Source of the DNA: Rhodobacteraceae bacterium LMO-JJ12 | GTDB taxonomy: Bacteria; Pseudomonadota; Alphaproteobacteria; Rhodobacterales; Rhodobacteraceae | NCBI GenBank assembly: GCA_021555075.1 | Contig: JAKGBX010000002.1 | Coordinates: forward strand, 615,001 to 679,000 | Reading direction: 5' to 3' | DNA: 64,000 nt | Part shown: positions 17,320 to 25,868 of the stretch, in pieces | How the letters are laid out: every line of letters starts with the position of its first letter | How positions within the stretch are numbered: the stretch's first letter is position 1 | Notes under the pieces: model-generated | What the model was told of the DNA's origin: nothing | The model's input: the letters and a program-made list of their open reading frames with translations, nothing else | Databases searched by the model: none | Program-made: the position numbers and the translations under genes

Positions 17320-18825
17320 CTATTTCTTTTTGCCGAGACCGGAAAGACCGGGGGGCAGGGGCAGGCCACCGCCGCCGCCGAGACCGGGCATGCCGCCACC
17401 TTTGCCCATTGCGCGGGCGGCCTGTTCGAGTGCTTTGGGGTCCATGCCGGCGGCCATATCGGCGGGATTGCCACCTTTGCCGAACATGCCTTTCATGGCT
17501 TGTTTGAGCATGCCGCCTTTGCCCATCTTGCCCATTTTCTTCATCATGTCGCCCATCTGGCGCTGCATTTTGAGAAGCTTGTTGAGATCGGAGACATCGA
17601 GTCCGGCACCTTTGGCGATGCGTTTCTTGCGCGAGGCCTGAAGGATCTGGGGGTTGGCGCGCTCGATCTTGGTCATTGACTGGATCAGGGCGATTTGCTG
17701 TTTGAGGATCTTGTCGTCAAACCCGGCCTGTTCGACCTGTTTGGCCATTTTGTTCATGCCGGGCATCATGCCCATGATGCCTTCCATGCCGCCCATCTTG
17801 AGCATCTGTTCGAGCTGCATCTTGAGATCGTTCATGTTGAAGCGGCCCTTCTGGAACCGTTTCATCATTTTCTCGGCCTGTTCGGCCTCGATGGTTTGTT
17901 GAGCCTTTTCAACCAGCGAAACGATATCGCCCATGCCCAAGATTCGGCCTGCGATGCGTTCAGGTTCAAACGTCTCAAGCGCGTCCATCTTTTCGCCCAG
18001 GCCGACGAAGCGGATGGGTTTGCCGGTCACGGCACGCATGGAAAGGGCGGCACCGCCGCGACCGTCGCCGTCCATCCGGGTGAGGACCACGCCGGTGATG
18101 CCGATCTTGGCGTCGAATTCTTCGGCCACTTCGACGGCGACCTGACCAGTGAGACCATCGACCACCAGAAGGGTTTCACGCGGATTGATGGCGGCCGAGA
18201 CTTCTTCGACCTCTCTCATCAGAACTTCGTCGATTTGCAGCCGCCCGGCGGTGTCGAGCATGTAGACGTCATAGCCGCCCATTGCCGCCTGTTGCTTGGC
18301 GCGTTTGGCGATGTCGAGCGGCTTTTGCCCCTTGACGATAGGAAGGGTGTCGACACCGATCTGGGTGCCGAGAATGGCGAGCTGGTCCATTGCGGCGGGG
18401 CGATAGATGTCGAGCGAGGCCATCAGAACCTTCTTGCCGTCACGCTCTTTCAGGCGTTTGGCGAGTTTACCGGTGGTGGTGGTTTTACCGCCACCTTGCA
18501 GGCCGACCATGAGGATCGGGGCGGGCGGGTTGTCGATCTTGAGCGTGCCGGGGTCTTCGTCGCCGGTGAGCACATCAATGAGGGCATCGTGCACGATCTT
18601 GACGACCTGCTGGCCCGGTGTGACCGATTTGGTGACGGCTTGGCCGGTGGCTTTTTCCTGAACCTTTTTGACAAAGTCGCGCGCGACAGGAAGCGAAACG
18701 TCGGCTTCGAGCAGGGCGACGCGAACCTCGCGCAGGGCGGTTTTCACATCGTCTTCGGAGAGCGCGCCCTGTTTGGTCAGGCGGTCGAAGACGCCGGAGA
18801 GGCGCTCTGACAGGTTTTCAAACAT
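17320..18825 (-). CDS. ffh: Signal recognition particle protein Ffh
   Basis: A 501-residue SRP54 homologue. The N domain is followed by the GTPase G domain with G1 loop GLQGGGKTTTTGKLA, DTAGRLQID and the TRMDGDGRGGAAL segment, and by a Met-rich M domain (KGRFNMNDLKMQLEQMLKMGG, then GDMMKKMGKMGKGG) that binds signal peptides and 4.5S RNA. A Gly/Pro-rich tail closes it. Ffh delivers nascent membrane proteins to FtsY. It heads the minus-strand run ending in rimM. Confidence 0.97.
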   Translation of the reverse strand: MFENLSERLSGVFDRLTKQGALSEDDVKTALREVRVALLEADVSLPVARDFVKKVQEKATGQAVTKSVTPGQQVVKIVHDALIDVLTGDEDPGTLKIDNPPAPILMVGLQGGGKTTTTGKLAKRLKERDGKKVLMASLDIYRPAAMDQLAILGTQIGVDTLPIVKGQKPLDIAKRAKQQAAMGGYDVYMLDTAGRLQIDEVLMREVEEVSAAINPRETLLVVDGLTGQVAVEVAEEFDAKIGITGVVLTRMDGDGRGGAALSMRAVTGKPIRFVGLGEKMDALETFEPERIAGRILGMGDIVSLVEKAQQTIEAEQAEKMMKRFQKGRFNMNDLKMQLEQMLKMGGMEGIMGMMPGMNKMAKQVEQAGFDDKILKQQIALIQSMTKIERANPQILQASRKKRIAKGAGLDVSDLNKLLKMQRQMGDMMKKMGKMGKGGMLKQAMKGMFGKGGNPADMAAGMDPKALEQAARAMGKGGGMPGLGGGGGLPLPPGLSGLGKKK

Positions 18826-19064
18826 CGCGGTCTCCTTCGACCTTAGTTACCTCTTTGCCCTGCCCATGTGGGGACGGGGCGGCGAATGCGCAAACTCCCA
18901 AACGTGAATTGCCCCCGTGGGCGCAACGCGCTGACGAGGGGCGATCCCGGGACAATGCCCATGGGACCGGAAGCCTGAGAACCTCCGGAATGCCGGGAGG
19001 CTTTAGGCCGCAGACGGCGCAGAGTCAAGCCTTGCGGGGCGACGCGCCGCGAACTGCGGGGCGT

Positions 19065-19544
19065 TCAGCCGGTTAGCGGCCGTTCGAGCCAGGTGTTGAT
19101 CGTTGCGGCGACTCCTTTGGGGTCGCCGATATTGCTGTAGGCCATGGTCAGGGGTTTGCTGCCGCTCACGCCGCCGGATTCGATGATGAGCGCGACGCGG
19201 AAGAGTGTGCCTTTGTCGCTGTGCGTGGTCTCGACCTGGGCGCTCTGCACGCCTGCGAGATCATAGCGTGATTTGAGCTTGCTAAAGATGTTGGCACGGC
19301 GGATCTCGATCCAGCCGCCGGGGCGGTGAAACACCACCTGCACACGGCGCACGAAGGCCCAGAACGCAACAAGGCCTATTCCGCCGCCGAAAAAGAAGAA
19401 GAGGAGGCCCATCCATTCACCGGAAAACATCAGGCCCAAGCCGATGCCGCAGAACACCAGGATGAAACCCGTGATCATCAGGCCGAAGAGCCAGGGGGTG
19501 TCTTCGACGATCAACAGGTCGGGGGTGTTGCGGCGAACTTTCAT
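19065..19544 (-). CDS. Hypothetical membrane protein with two transmembrane segments
   Basis: A 159-residue protein. Two adjacent hydrophobic segments (about residues 17-40 and 45-66) are followed by a soluble beta-rich domain of about 90 residues with a PH-like look (VVFHRPGGWIEIRRAN, then LAGVQSAQVE and RVALIIESGG). I do not recognise a named family. It is divergent from a LysR gene and downstream of the ffh leader; a 240-bp spacer without recognised gene separates it from ffh. Confidence 0.7.
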   Translation of the reverse strand: MKVRRNTPDLLIVEDTPWLFGLMITGFILVFCGIGLGLMFSGEWMGLLFFFFGGGIGLVAFWAFVRRVQVVFHRPGGWIEIRRANIFSKLKSRYDLAGVQSAQVETTHSDKGTLFRVALIIESGGVSGSKPLTMAYSNIGDPKGVAATINTWLERPLTG

Positions 19545-19555
19545 GAGTCCACTGT

Positions 19556-19587
19556 AATGTCAGCAAAAGGCAATGTCAGCAAAAGGC
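19556..19587. repeat. Perfect 16-bp tandem duplication
   Basis: AATGTCAGCAAAAGGC occurs twice head to tail (19556-19571 and 19572-19587) in the spacer between the divergent membrane protein gene and the LysR gene, where it changes promoter spacing rather than a protein. Confidence 0.95.
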
Positions 19588-19652
19588 AGCGCAGAGCGAA
19601 TTTCGTCTTTGCATTTTTCAACAGATGACCAAGGATGGGGTGAAACTGTGAG

Positions 19653-20549
19653 ATGGTACGCGAAGCTTTGGACAATTGGGACGAGATCAGAACAGCCTAT
19701 CAGGTGGCGCGGGCCGGAACGGTCAGCGGCGCTGCCAGTGTGCTGGGGGTGCATCATGCCACGGTGATCCGCCATATAGATGCGCTTGAAGGGCGTTTGG
19801 GCGTGAAGCTGTTTCAGCGCCACGCGCGCGGCTATACCCCGACCGAGGCCGGGCTTGATCTGATGCAGGTGGCGCGCGCGACCGACGATCAGTTTTCCCA
19901 GCTTGCCGGACGGTTGCGGGGGAGGGGCGAGGAAGTTTCGGGCGAATTGGTGGTGACGGCGCTGGCCGAGGTGACGGTGCTTCTGGCGCCGCTTCTGGCC
20001 GAGTTTCAGCAGGCCTATCCCGGCCTTGTGGTAAGGCTTTTGGCAAGCGACCGGGTGTTCCGGCTGGAATATGGCGAAGCGCATGTGGCGCTGCGGGCCA
20101 GCATGAAGGCACCGGAAGAACCCGATAACGTGGTGCAACCGCTGATGCGGTTGGTGATGGGGATGTTTGCCAGCCGCGATTATCTGGAGCGCAATGGCAT
20201 GCCAGAAGGGATCGAGGGGTTGGCCGGGCATCACTTCGTTGGCTCCGACAACCTGGATTCACGCGCGCCCTATATGGCATGGCTGCGACAGGCGGTGCCG
20301 GATGCGAATATCGCCTTTCGTGCCGAGGATGTGCGCGCACAGCAGCAGGCGGTGCGCGCCGGTGCGGGAATCGGATTCATGCTGCGCGAGCAGGGCTTGG
20401 CGCTTGAGGATCTGCAAGAGGTCATGGCACCGCTGCCTGACTGGGAAACGGCGCTTTGGCTGGTGACCCATATGGACCTGCATCGCACGGCCAAGGTGCA
20501 GGCGCTGGTTGGCTTTCTCAAGGCGCGGCTAAAGCAGGGCGGGGCATGA
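19653..20549 (+). CDS. LysR family transcriptional regulator
   Basis: A 298-residue LTTR. The winged helix-turn-helix covers about residues 9-66 (YQVARAGTVSGAASVLGVHHATVIRHIDALEGRLGVKLFQR), followed by a substrate-binding-like effector domain. Its last four bases overlap the start of an EamA exporter gene, so it probably co-transcribes with and may control that exporter; LTTRs are more often divergent from their targets, so the same-strand overlap is mildly unusual. Confidence 0.9.
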   Translation: MVREALDNWDEIRTAYQVARAGTVSGAASVLGVHHATVIRHIDALEGRLGVKLFQRHARGYTPTEAGLDLMQVARATDDQFSQLAGRLRGRGEEVSGELVVTALAEVTVLLAPLLAEFQQAYPGLVVRLLASDRVFRLEYGEAHVALRASMKAPEEPDNVVQPLMRLVMGMFASRDYLERNGMPEGIEGLAGHHFVGSDNLDSRAPYMAWLRQAVPDANIAFRAEDVRAQQQAVRAGAGIGFMLREQGLALEDLQEVMAPLPDWETALWLVTHMDLHRTAKVQALVGFLKARLKQGGA

Positions 20550-21472
20550 GCGAAGTCACGGCGAGAGAAAGAGAAACAGGGCGACCCCTGAGCGGTCATC
20601 TTGGTGGGCATCTGGCGATGCTGGTATTTTCTGCGCTGGTGGCGGGGTCGTTTTCGCTGGGTGCCATGGCGGCGCCTCATATTGCGCCTGCCGCACTGAC
20701 CGCGCCGCGCTTTTTGCTGGCGGCGGTGTTGGTGGGGGTGGCCGCGATGGCCACAACCGGGCTGCCGCGTCAATCATGGCGCGCGCCTTGGCGCTATGTC
20801 GTTCTGGGCGGCGTTTTCGCCGCTTACTTCGTGTTGATGTTCGAGGGTTTGAAAACCGCTGCGCCGGTTTCCGCAGCGGCGGTCTTTACGCTCACACCTC
20901 TGATATCGGCCCTGATTGGCTATGTGATATTGCGACAGGTGACGACGCCGCGCATGGCGCTGGCGCTGAGCCTTGGGGCGATGGGGGCACTTTGGGTGAT
21001 TTTTCGCGCCGATTGGGCATCGTTATGGGCGTTTGAAGTTGGCCGGGGCGAATGGATCTATTTCTGGGGCTGCGTGTGCCATGCGGCCTATACGCCGATG
21101 GTGCGGCTGCTCAACCGGGGCGAACCGCCTGTGGTGTTCACCTTTGGCATGCTGGTGGCGGGCTGTGTCGTGGTGACGGCCTATGGCTGGAACGAAATTT
21201 GGGCGACAGACTGGGCGGCTCTGCCGGGGATCGTGTGGATCACTCTGATCTATGTGTCGGTGTTTGCCAGCGCCGTCACCTTCGTTCTTGTCCAGTTTGC
21301 CACCATGCGCCTGCCCTCGGCCAAGGTGATGGCCTATACCTATCTTACGCCCTCCTGGGTGATCGTGTGGGAGATCGCGCTGGGCCATGATGTGCCGCCG
21401 CTGTTGGTGCTGGGCGGGGTGGTGATTACGGTGGTGGCGCTGCTTATTCTGCTCAAGGATGAGGGGCACTGA
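20546..21472 (+). CDS. EamA/DMT family transporter
   Basis: A 308-residue inner-membrane protein of about ten transmembrane segments in two EamA halves, typical of drug/metabolite exporters. The first helix begins near residue 21 and the second half near 165. The start ATG at 20546 overlaps the LysR stop (ATGA); the longer in-frame extension from 20456 lies inside the LysR gene and is rejected. The exported compound is unknown. Confidence 0.9.
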   Translation: MSEVTARERETGRPLSGHLGGHLAMLVFSALVAGSFSLGAMAAPHIAPAALTAPRFLLAAVLVGVAAMATTGLPRQSWRAPWRYVVLGGVFAAYFVLMFEGLKTAAPVSAAAVFTLTPLISALIGYVILRQVTTPRMALALSLGAMGALWVIFRADWASLWAFEVGRGEWIYFWGCVCHAAYTPMVRLLNRGEPPVVFTFGMLVAGCVVVTAYGWNEIWATDWAALPGIVWITLIYVSVFASAVTFVLVQFATMRLPSAKVMAYTYLTPSWVIVWEIALGHDVPPLLVLGGVVITVVALLILLKDEGH

Positions 21473-21499
21473 GGCGCGCGGGGGGATTGCCGGGGTGGA

Positions 21500-22489
21500 T
21501 CACAGGAACCCTTTGGAGCGCAGGGCGCGCTCCAGCCGATGCAGGTTGATCGGCGGTTTCTCGGCATCTTCGGCGGCGGGCAGCAGCGGGTGCAGCGTGC
21601 TGAGTTCGACATCGCCGAACGCCTTGATCTGTTCCGCGATGGCGGCAAAGACCTCGGTATAGTGACGCCGCTTGATCAGGCCGACCTTGGTGCCGGGTTG
21701 CAACAGATGAGCCGCGAAATGAAAGGCCGAACCATCGCCGCCGACAATCACACGCGCGGCGAGGTAATGCGCGGCCTGTTCGTGGATCGAAAAGCGTTCG
21801 GGATGAAAGGCGGTGTAGCCCGCGGCGATCATCATCTCCTCAATCTGATCCTCCTGATCGAGGTGGCGGTCGCCGTTTTTCAGGCGGGCGCGCGAGATAT
21901 AAAGCTTTTCGGGGCCGTTGGCGCTGAACGCGGCCTCGAACCGGCTTCGCACGAAATGACGGAACTCGGGCGTGCCGGTGCTCCAGCCGAAATGGCCGAC
22001 GCCTTGGCTGGGCACCACCAGTTCCTCGGCGCGCACCGGGCCGTTGAAGGCCTGGAGCGGTATGCCATCGCTCAGAACCTCGACAATCTGGCGCAGCGGG
22101 GTGCTGAGCATGGTCTTGGCCGTGCGGTGATAGATCGGCTGAAAGATGATGCTGTCGACCGGTCGCTCCAGTTGGTCGAGCGCCCAGAGCCGTGAAATCG
22201 TCTCGGTCAGGAAGTGGCCGAAATGCACCCGCGCCACGCCGGCATAGAGATGACGCCCCGCCAGTTCGGTGATCTCGTCAGGGTCGGGCGCGGCTGGCGG
22301 CGCGGTGAGCCGAGGGCGGATCAACATGGTGCGGGCGTTCTGGCAAACCGTGCCATCGGCGCGCAGCACACCGCAAGGCAGGTCCTTTTCATCGCGCACC
22401 GGCACGATCGTGGCATTTTGAAGCGTGTCGATATCGGGCGCGGGGATCTGGGAGAAATCGGCAAAATTACGAGGTTTCGGCATTTTCAT
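21500..22489 (-). CDS. Glycosyltransferase family 61 protein
   Basis: A 329-residue protein of the DUF563/GT61 type. Recognised from HFGHFLTETISRLWALD, the EKLYISRARLKNGDR segment, and the VIVGGDGSAFHFAAHLLQPG nucleotide-sugar region followed by LIKRRHY. It probably adds a sugar to a capsule, exopolysaccharide or other surface glycan; no other polysaccharide gene is adjacent. Its start overlaps the 3' end of an ArsR gene by 23 nt, so the two are likely translationally coupled. Confidence 0.82.
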   Translation of the reverse strand: MKMPKPRNFADFSQIPAPDIDTLQNATIVPVRDEKDLPCGVLRADGTVCQNARTMLIRPRLTAPPAAPDPDEITELAGRHLYAGVARVHFGHFLTETISRLWALDQLERPVDSIIFQPIYHRTAKTMLSTPLRQIVEVLSDGIPLQAFNGPVRAEELVVPSQGVGHFGWSTGTPEFRHFVRSRFEAAFSANGPEKLYISRARLKNGDRHLDQEDQIEEMMIAAGYTAFHPERFSIHEQAAHYLAARVIVGGDGSAFHFAAHLLQPGTKVGLIKRRHYTEVFAAIAEQIKAFGDVELSTLHPLLPAAEDAEKPPINLHRLERALRSKGFL

Positions 22490-22823
22490 CCTGTACTTCC
22501 TGCGTGCCGAGTTCGGCAGCGAGGAACCTCTCGAACGCGTCGAGGTTAACCGGCTCGAACTGTCCGAAACCCTGCATCCAGACCGAGGCCGCGCGCAGCG
22601 CGTCGGGTTCGAGCTTGCACCACTTCACCCGCCCGCGCCGTTCCTGGCTGATCAGCCCGGCACGGCTCAGGACGGCGAGATGCTTGGAGATCGCGGCGAG
22701 GCTCATTTCGAAGGGCTCGGCGACATCCGTTACCGCCATGTCATCCTCAAGAAGCATGGTCAGGATCGCCCGGCGGGTCGGATCGGCAAGGGCGGCGAAA
22801 CTGGCATCAAGCGTGTCACTCAT
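22467..22823 (-). CDS. ArsR family transcriptional regulator
   Basis: A 118-residue winged-helix regulator: FAALADPTRRAILTMLLEDD, then the recognition region EMSLAAISKHLAVLSRAGLI and the wing RRGRVKWCKLEPDAL. There is no metal-binding CxC signature in the recognition helix, so it belongs to the non-metal SufR/ArsR-like group often paired with SRPBCC or other partner genes; here the partner is a GT61 gene overlapping it by 23 nt. It is divergent from atpI. Confidence 0.88.
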   Translation of the reverse strand: MSDTLDASFAALADPTRRAILTMLLEDDMAVTDVAEPFEMSLAAISKHLAVLSRAGLISQERRGRVKWCKLEPDALRAASVWMQGFGQFEPVNLDAFERFLAAELGTQEVQDENAETS

Positions 22824-23046
22824 GCGCCCATTTGCTAGGAACGGGCGAAATCGTCAACCATTTGGTTGAATATGCTCTTGTGCCAGAGTCAGCGCTAACG
22901 GCGCTTGTGTCGGTCGCGCCGCTTCGCTTTATCTTTCTAAAAATACTCATAAAACCAATGTCTTACGACAAGAATGCGGGCCAAGTCAGCGCGCTTGACT
23001 CTATTCGGCCACCAACATAGCAAAGGCGCAATCGTCAGGTGGGGGA

Positions 23047-23403
23047 ATGCCCGTGTCCGAACCCGATCCCGAAGAGCGACTGAAGCAGCTCGAAGCGCGG
23101 ATCGCGGCGGCCAGAAAGGCCGAAGAAGCGGCCCGCCACCAGGATGAGCATTATTCCAAGGCCCAGCAGGGGTGGCGGATGGTGATAGAGATGGTTGCCG
23201 GTGTTTTGATCGGCTTTGGCATCGGATATGGGCTTGATAGCCTGTTCGGGACAATCCCGATCTTTCTGGTGCTGTTTACAATGCTGGGGTTTGTGGCCGG
23301 TGTTCGCGTGATGATGCGCACGGCCCAGGAATTTCAGGCAGAACAGATGGGCCAGAGCCCGCAGGATGTGGGCGAAAGCCCCGACGACAACGAGAGGACT
23401 TGA
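23047..23403 (+). CDS. atpI: ATP synthase protein I
   Basis: A 118-residue AtpI: a charged N-terminal helix (residues 8-36), two membrane segments (about 46-64 and 70-88) and a hydrophilic tail. AtpI assists assembly of the c-ring. GGGGGA precedes the ATG. It opens the F0 operon atpI-B-E-F'-F, which in alphaproteobacteria is separate from the F1 operon. Confidence 0.9.
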   Translation: MPVSEPDPEERLKQLEARIAAARKAEEAARHQDEHYSKAQQGWRMVIEMVAGVLIGFGIGYGLDSLFGTIPIFLVLFTMLGFVAGVRVMMRTAQEFQAEQMGQSPQDVGESPDDNERT

Positions 23404-23407
23404 GGAC

Positions 23408-24175
23408 GTGGCCACCGAGACCAATACCGCAGACGCCGCAGAAGGTTCGAGCCTGGTTTTTCACCCGATGGACCAGTTCATGGTCAAGCCGCTGTTTGGC
23501 GACGGACCGGTGGGCATTTTCACGATCACCAATGTGACGTTGTGGATGGCGCTGACGGTTGTCGGGATCGTTCTTTTGCTGGTTGTGGGCACGTCGCGCC
23601 GCGCTGTTGTTCCGAACCGGACGCAGTCAATTGCCGAGCTGGCGTATGGCTTTATCTACAAGATGGTCGAAGATGTTACGGGCAAGGATGGCGTGCGCTA
23701 TTTTCCCTACATCATGACGCTGTTCCTCTTCATCGTCTTTTCCAACTTCCTCGGCCTGCTTCCCGGCGCGTTCACCACGACAAGCCACATCGCCGTAACG
23801 GCCGTGATGGCGATGGCGGTGTTCCTGTCAGTCACGATCATCGGTTTCTGGAAGCACGGTTTGGGTTTCCTGAGCGTTTTCTGGATCTCGAGCGCGCCGC
23901 TGGTGCTGCGCCCGGTTCTGGCGCTGATCGAAGTGATCTCATACTTTGTGCGCCCGGTCAGCCACTCGATCCGGCTTGCCGGTAACATGATGGCCGGACA
24001 CGCGGTGATCAAGGTTTTCGCGGCCTTCGCGGCGCTGCTGGCGATCTCGCCCTTTGCGATCATTGCGATCTCGGCGATTTATGCTCTCGAAGTGCTGGTG
24101 GCGTTCATCCAGGCCTATGTGTTTGCGATCCTGACTTGTGTTTACCTGAAGGACGCGCTGCATCCGCACCACTGA
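23408..24175 (+). CDS. atpB: ATP synthase F0 subunit a
   Basis: A 255-residue integral membrane subunit that forms the proton half-channels next to the c-ring. [14 protein letters not shown] carries the essential Arg (about residue 189), and the last helices ([22 protein letters not shown]) are conserved. GTG at 23408 is chosen as start because GAGGAC precedes it and it follows the atpI stop by 4 nt; the frame is open further upstream inside atpI. Confidence 0.95.
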   Translation: MATETNTADAAEGSSLVFHPMDQFMVKPLFGDGPVGIFTITNVTLWMALTVVGIVLLLVVGTSRRAVVPNRTQSIAELAYGFIYKMVEDVTGKDGVRYFPYIMTLFLFIVFSNFLGLLPGAFTTTSHIAVTAVMAMAVFLSVTIIGFWKHGLGFLSVFWISSAPLVLRPVLALIEVISYFVRPVSHSIRLAGNMMAGHAVIKVFAAFAALLAISPFAIIAISAIYALEVLVAFIQAYVFAILTCVYLKDALHPHH

Positions 24176-24183
24176 TTATAGGG

Positions 24184-24226
24184 GCGGGCTGGTTGCCCGC
24201 TCTACGACACGACGGCGGGTTCTCCC
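24184..24226 (+). other. Hairpins in the atpB-atpE spacer
   Basis: Two hairpins lie in the 102-nt spacer: GCGGGC (24184-24189) with GCCCGC (24195-24200), and GACGG with CCGTC a few bases on. Subunit c is needed at about ten copies per complex; such stem-loops between atpB and atpE can protect or process the mRNA. A strong TAAGGAG site follows for atpE. Confidence 0.5.
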
Positions 24227-24277
24227 GTCACATGAAACTCTGAATTCTAGCTAATTCCAACGTAAGGAGAAGACACT

Positions 24278-24514
24278 ATGGAAGGCGATATCGTACAAAT
24301 GGGCGCATACATTGGCGCGGGTCTCGCATGCACAGGCATGGGTGGCGCGGCTGTTGGTGTGGGCCACGTGGTTGGTAACTTCCTGTCGGGCGCTCTGCGC
24401 AACCCGTCGGCAGCTGGTGGTCAAACCGCAACGATGTTCATCGGTATTGCGTTCTCGGAAGCGCTGGGGATCTTCTCGTTCCTCGTCGCACTTCTGCTGA
24501 TGTTCGCCGTTTAA
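24278..24514 (+). CDS. atpE: ATP synthase F0 subunit c
   Basis: A 78-residue hairpin of two membrane helices with the polar loop RNPSA (41-45) and the proton-carrying carboxylate E61 in [10 protein letters not shown]. Glycine-rich packing in the first helix ([18 protein letters not shown]) is typical. The protein forms the rotating c-ring. It is the third gene of the F0 operon and has its own strong ribosome site. Confidence 0.97.
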   Translation: MEGDIVQMGAYIGAGLACTGMGGAAVGVGHVVGNFLSGALRNPSAAGGQTATMFIGIAFSEALGIFSFLVALLLMFAV

Positions 24515-24537
24515 ACCTTACGGACCATCCTTACGCT

Positions 24538-24567
24538 CGGGTGGGTCGCCAATGCGCGGTCCACCCG
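24538..24567 (+). other. Hairpin in the atpE-atpF' spacer
   Basis: CGGGTGG (24538-24544) pairs with CCACCCG (24561-24567) across 16 nt. No T run follows, so this is more likely an mRNA stability or processing element at the 3' side of atpE than a terminator. Confidence 0.5.
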
Positions 24568-24597
24568 TTGTAATCCCGGTTCGAGGAGAACGTCGAC

Positions 24598-25173
24598 ATG
24601 GCAACCGAAACCGCAACAGCCGACCACGTCAGCCCGCTTGCACTTGAAGAAGCGGGAAAATGCGTAGACTCGCATGGTGGTGCCATCGGCATGCCGCAGC
24701 TTTGTGGCGAGTGGATGGGCAACCAGATTTTCTGGCTGGTCGTCACTCTGGTGGTGATCTTCTTTATTCTGTCGCGCGTTGCGCTACCGCGGATCGCAGC
24801 GGTGCTGGCCGAGCGTCAGGGCACGATCACCAATGACATCGCGGCCGCCGAAGAGCTGAAACAAAAAGCCGTCGAGGCCGAAGAAGCTTATAACAAGGCA
24901 CTGGCTGATGCCCGCGCTGAAGCCAACCGGATCGTTGGTGAAGCCAAGGCGGACATGCAGGCCGCGCTGGACGTCGAGATCGCCAAGGCGGATGCCGAGA
25001 TCGCGGCGAAGGCCGCCGAAGGTGCGAAGGTGATCGAAGAAATCCGCGCTGGTGCGCTGGCGGCTGTCAAGGACGTCGCCAAGGATACCACCAAGGAGAT
25101 CGTAGCAGCGATGGGCGGCAAAGCCGACGCCAAAGCTGTCACCGCAGCGATCAACGCTCGGATGAAAGGGTGA
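24598..25173 (+). CDS. ATP synthase F0 subunit b'
   Basis: A 191-residue peripheral-stalk subunit. After a polar N terminus of about 40 residues comes one membrane helix (about 43-62, [20 protein letters not shown]) and a long Ala/Glu/Lys coiled coil. Photosynthetic and other alphaproteobacteria carry two different b-type subunits; this first gene is the b' type. Its last four bases overlap the GTG of the following b gene. CGAGGAGAA precedes the ATG. Confidence 0.92.
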   Translation: MATETATADHVSPLALEEAGKCVDSHGGAIGMPQLCGEWMGNQIFWLVVTLVVIFFILSRVALPRIAAVLAERQGTITNDIAAAEELKQKAVEAEEAYNKALADARAEANRIVGEAKADMQAALDVEIAKADAEIAAKAAEGAKVIEEIRAGALAAVKDVAKDTTKEIVAAMGGKADAKAVTAAINARMKG

Positions 25174-25736
25174 AGAAAATGCGCAGTATTGCAACATTGA
25201 TAGCCCTTTTCGCCGCCAGCCCTGCGCTGGCTGCGAGCGGGCCGTTCTTTTCGCTGTCCAACACGAACTTCGTGGTGCTGATCTCGTTTTTTCTGTTCAT
25301 CGGCGTTCTGATCTATCTCAAGGTGCCCGGCCTTTTGGGCGGCATGTTGGACAAACGCGCTGATGGCATTCGCGATGAGCTTAACGAAGCCCGCAAGCTG
25401 CGTGAGGAGGCCCAGAGCGTTCTGGCGTCCTATGAGCGCAAGCAAAAGGAAGTGGCCGAGCAGGCCGAGCGGATCGTTGAGCACGCCAAGGAAGAAGCGC
25501 GGCTGGCATCAGAGCAAGCCAAGGAAGATCTGAAAATCTCGATCGCGCGCCGCTTGGCCGCGGCGAAGGATCAGATCGCTTCGGCAGAGTCTTCGGCCGT
25601 CAAGGAAGTGCGCGATCAGGCGATTGCAATTTCGGTGGCCGCCGCAAAAGACGTGATCGCCAAACAGATGACTGCCGCAGATGGTAACAAGCTGATCGAC
25701 GACGCGATTTCCGAGGTTCAGGTTAAGCTGCACTAA
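25170..25736 (+). CDS. atpF: ATP synthase F0 subunit b
   Basis: A 188-residue peripheral-stalk subunit with a signal-like N terminus ([18 protein letters not shown]), a membrane segment (about 30-52) and a long coiled coil ([20 protein letters not shown] and onward). Two starts are possible: GTG at 25170 overlapping the b' stop (GTGA), or ATG at 25179 with AAGGG upstream; the second loses only three residues. The operon ends here with a terminator. Confidence 0.92.
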   Translation: MKKMRSIATLIALFAASPALAASGPFFSLSNTNFVVLISFFLFIGVLIYLKVPGLLGGMLDKRADGIRDELNEARKLREEAQSVLASYERKQKEVAEQAERIVEHAKEEARLASEQAKEDLKISIARRLAAAKDQIASAESSAVKEVRDQAIAISVAAAKDVIAKQMTAADGNKLIDDAISEVQVKLH

Positions 25737-25783
25737 GCCGCTGGCGAATGGTTGGGCGGATTGCCCAGCCCAGAAAATTGCAG

Positions 25784-25814
25784 AACCCGGGCCGTATGTG
25801 TCCGGGTTTTTCTT
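25784..25814 (+). terminator. Terminator of the F0 operon
   Basis: AACCCGG (25784-25790) pairs with CCGGGTT (25802-25808) and is followed by TTTCTTG. A second small hairpin (TTGGGC/GCCCAG, 25752-25768) lies just before it. Confidence 0.75.
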
Positions 25815-25868
25815 GTTTATGGTGATTGCTATTGGTTGAGAGCGCGGCCCGTATCGCCCAAGGTGCGC

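Noticed and set aside
17695-18810. 371-residue open frame antisense to ffh
   Set aside because: Shadow frame opposite a highly conserved gene; no recognisable domain.
18826-19064. Possible 4.5S or other small RNA upstream of ffh
   Set aside because: A hairpin is present, but the conserved SRP RNA apical loop sequence is not found on either strand.
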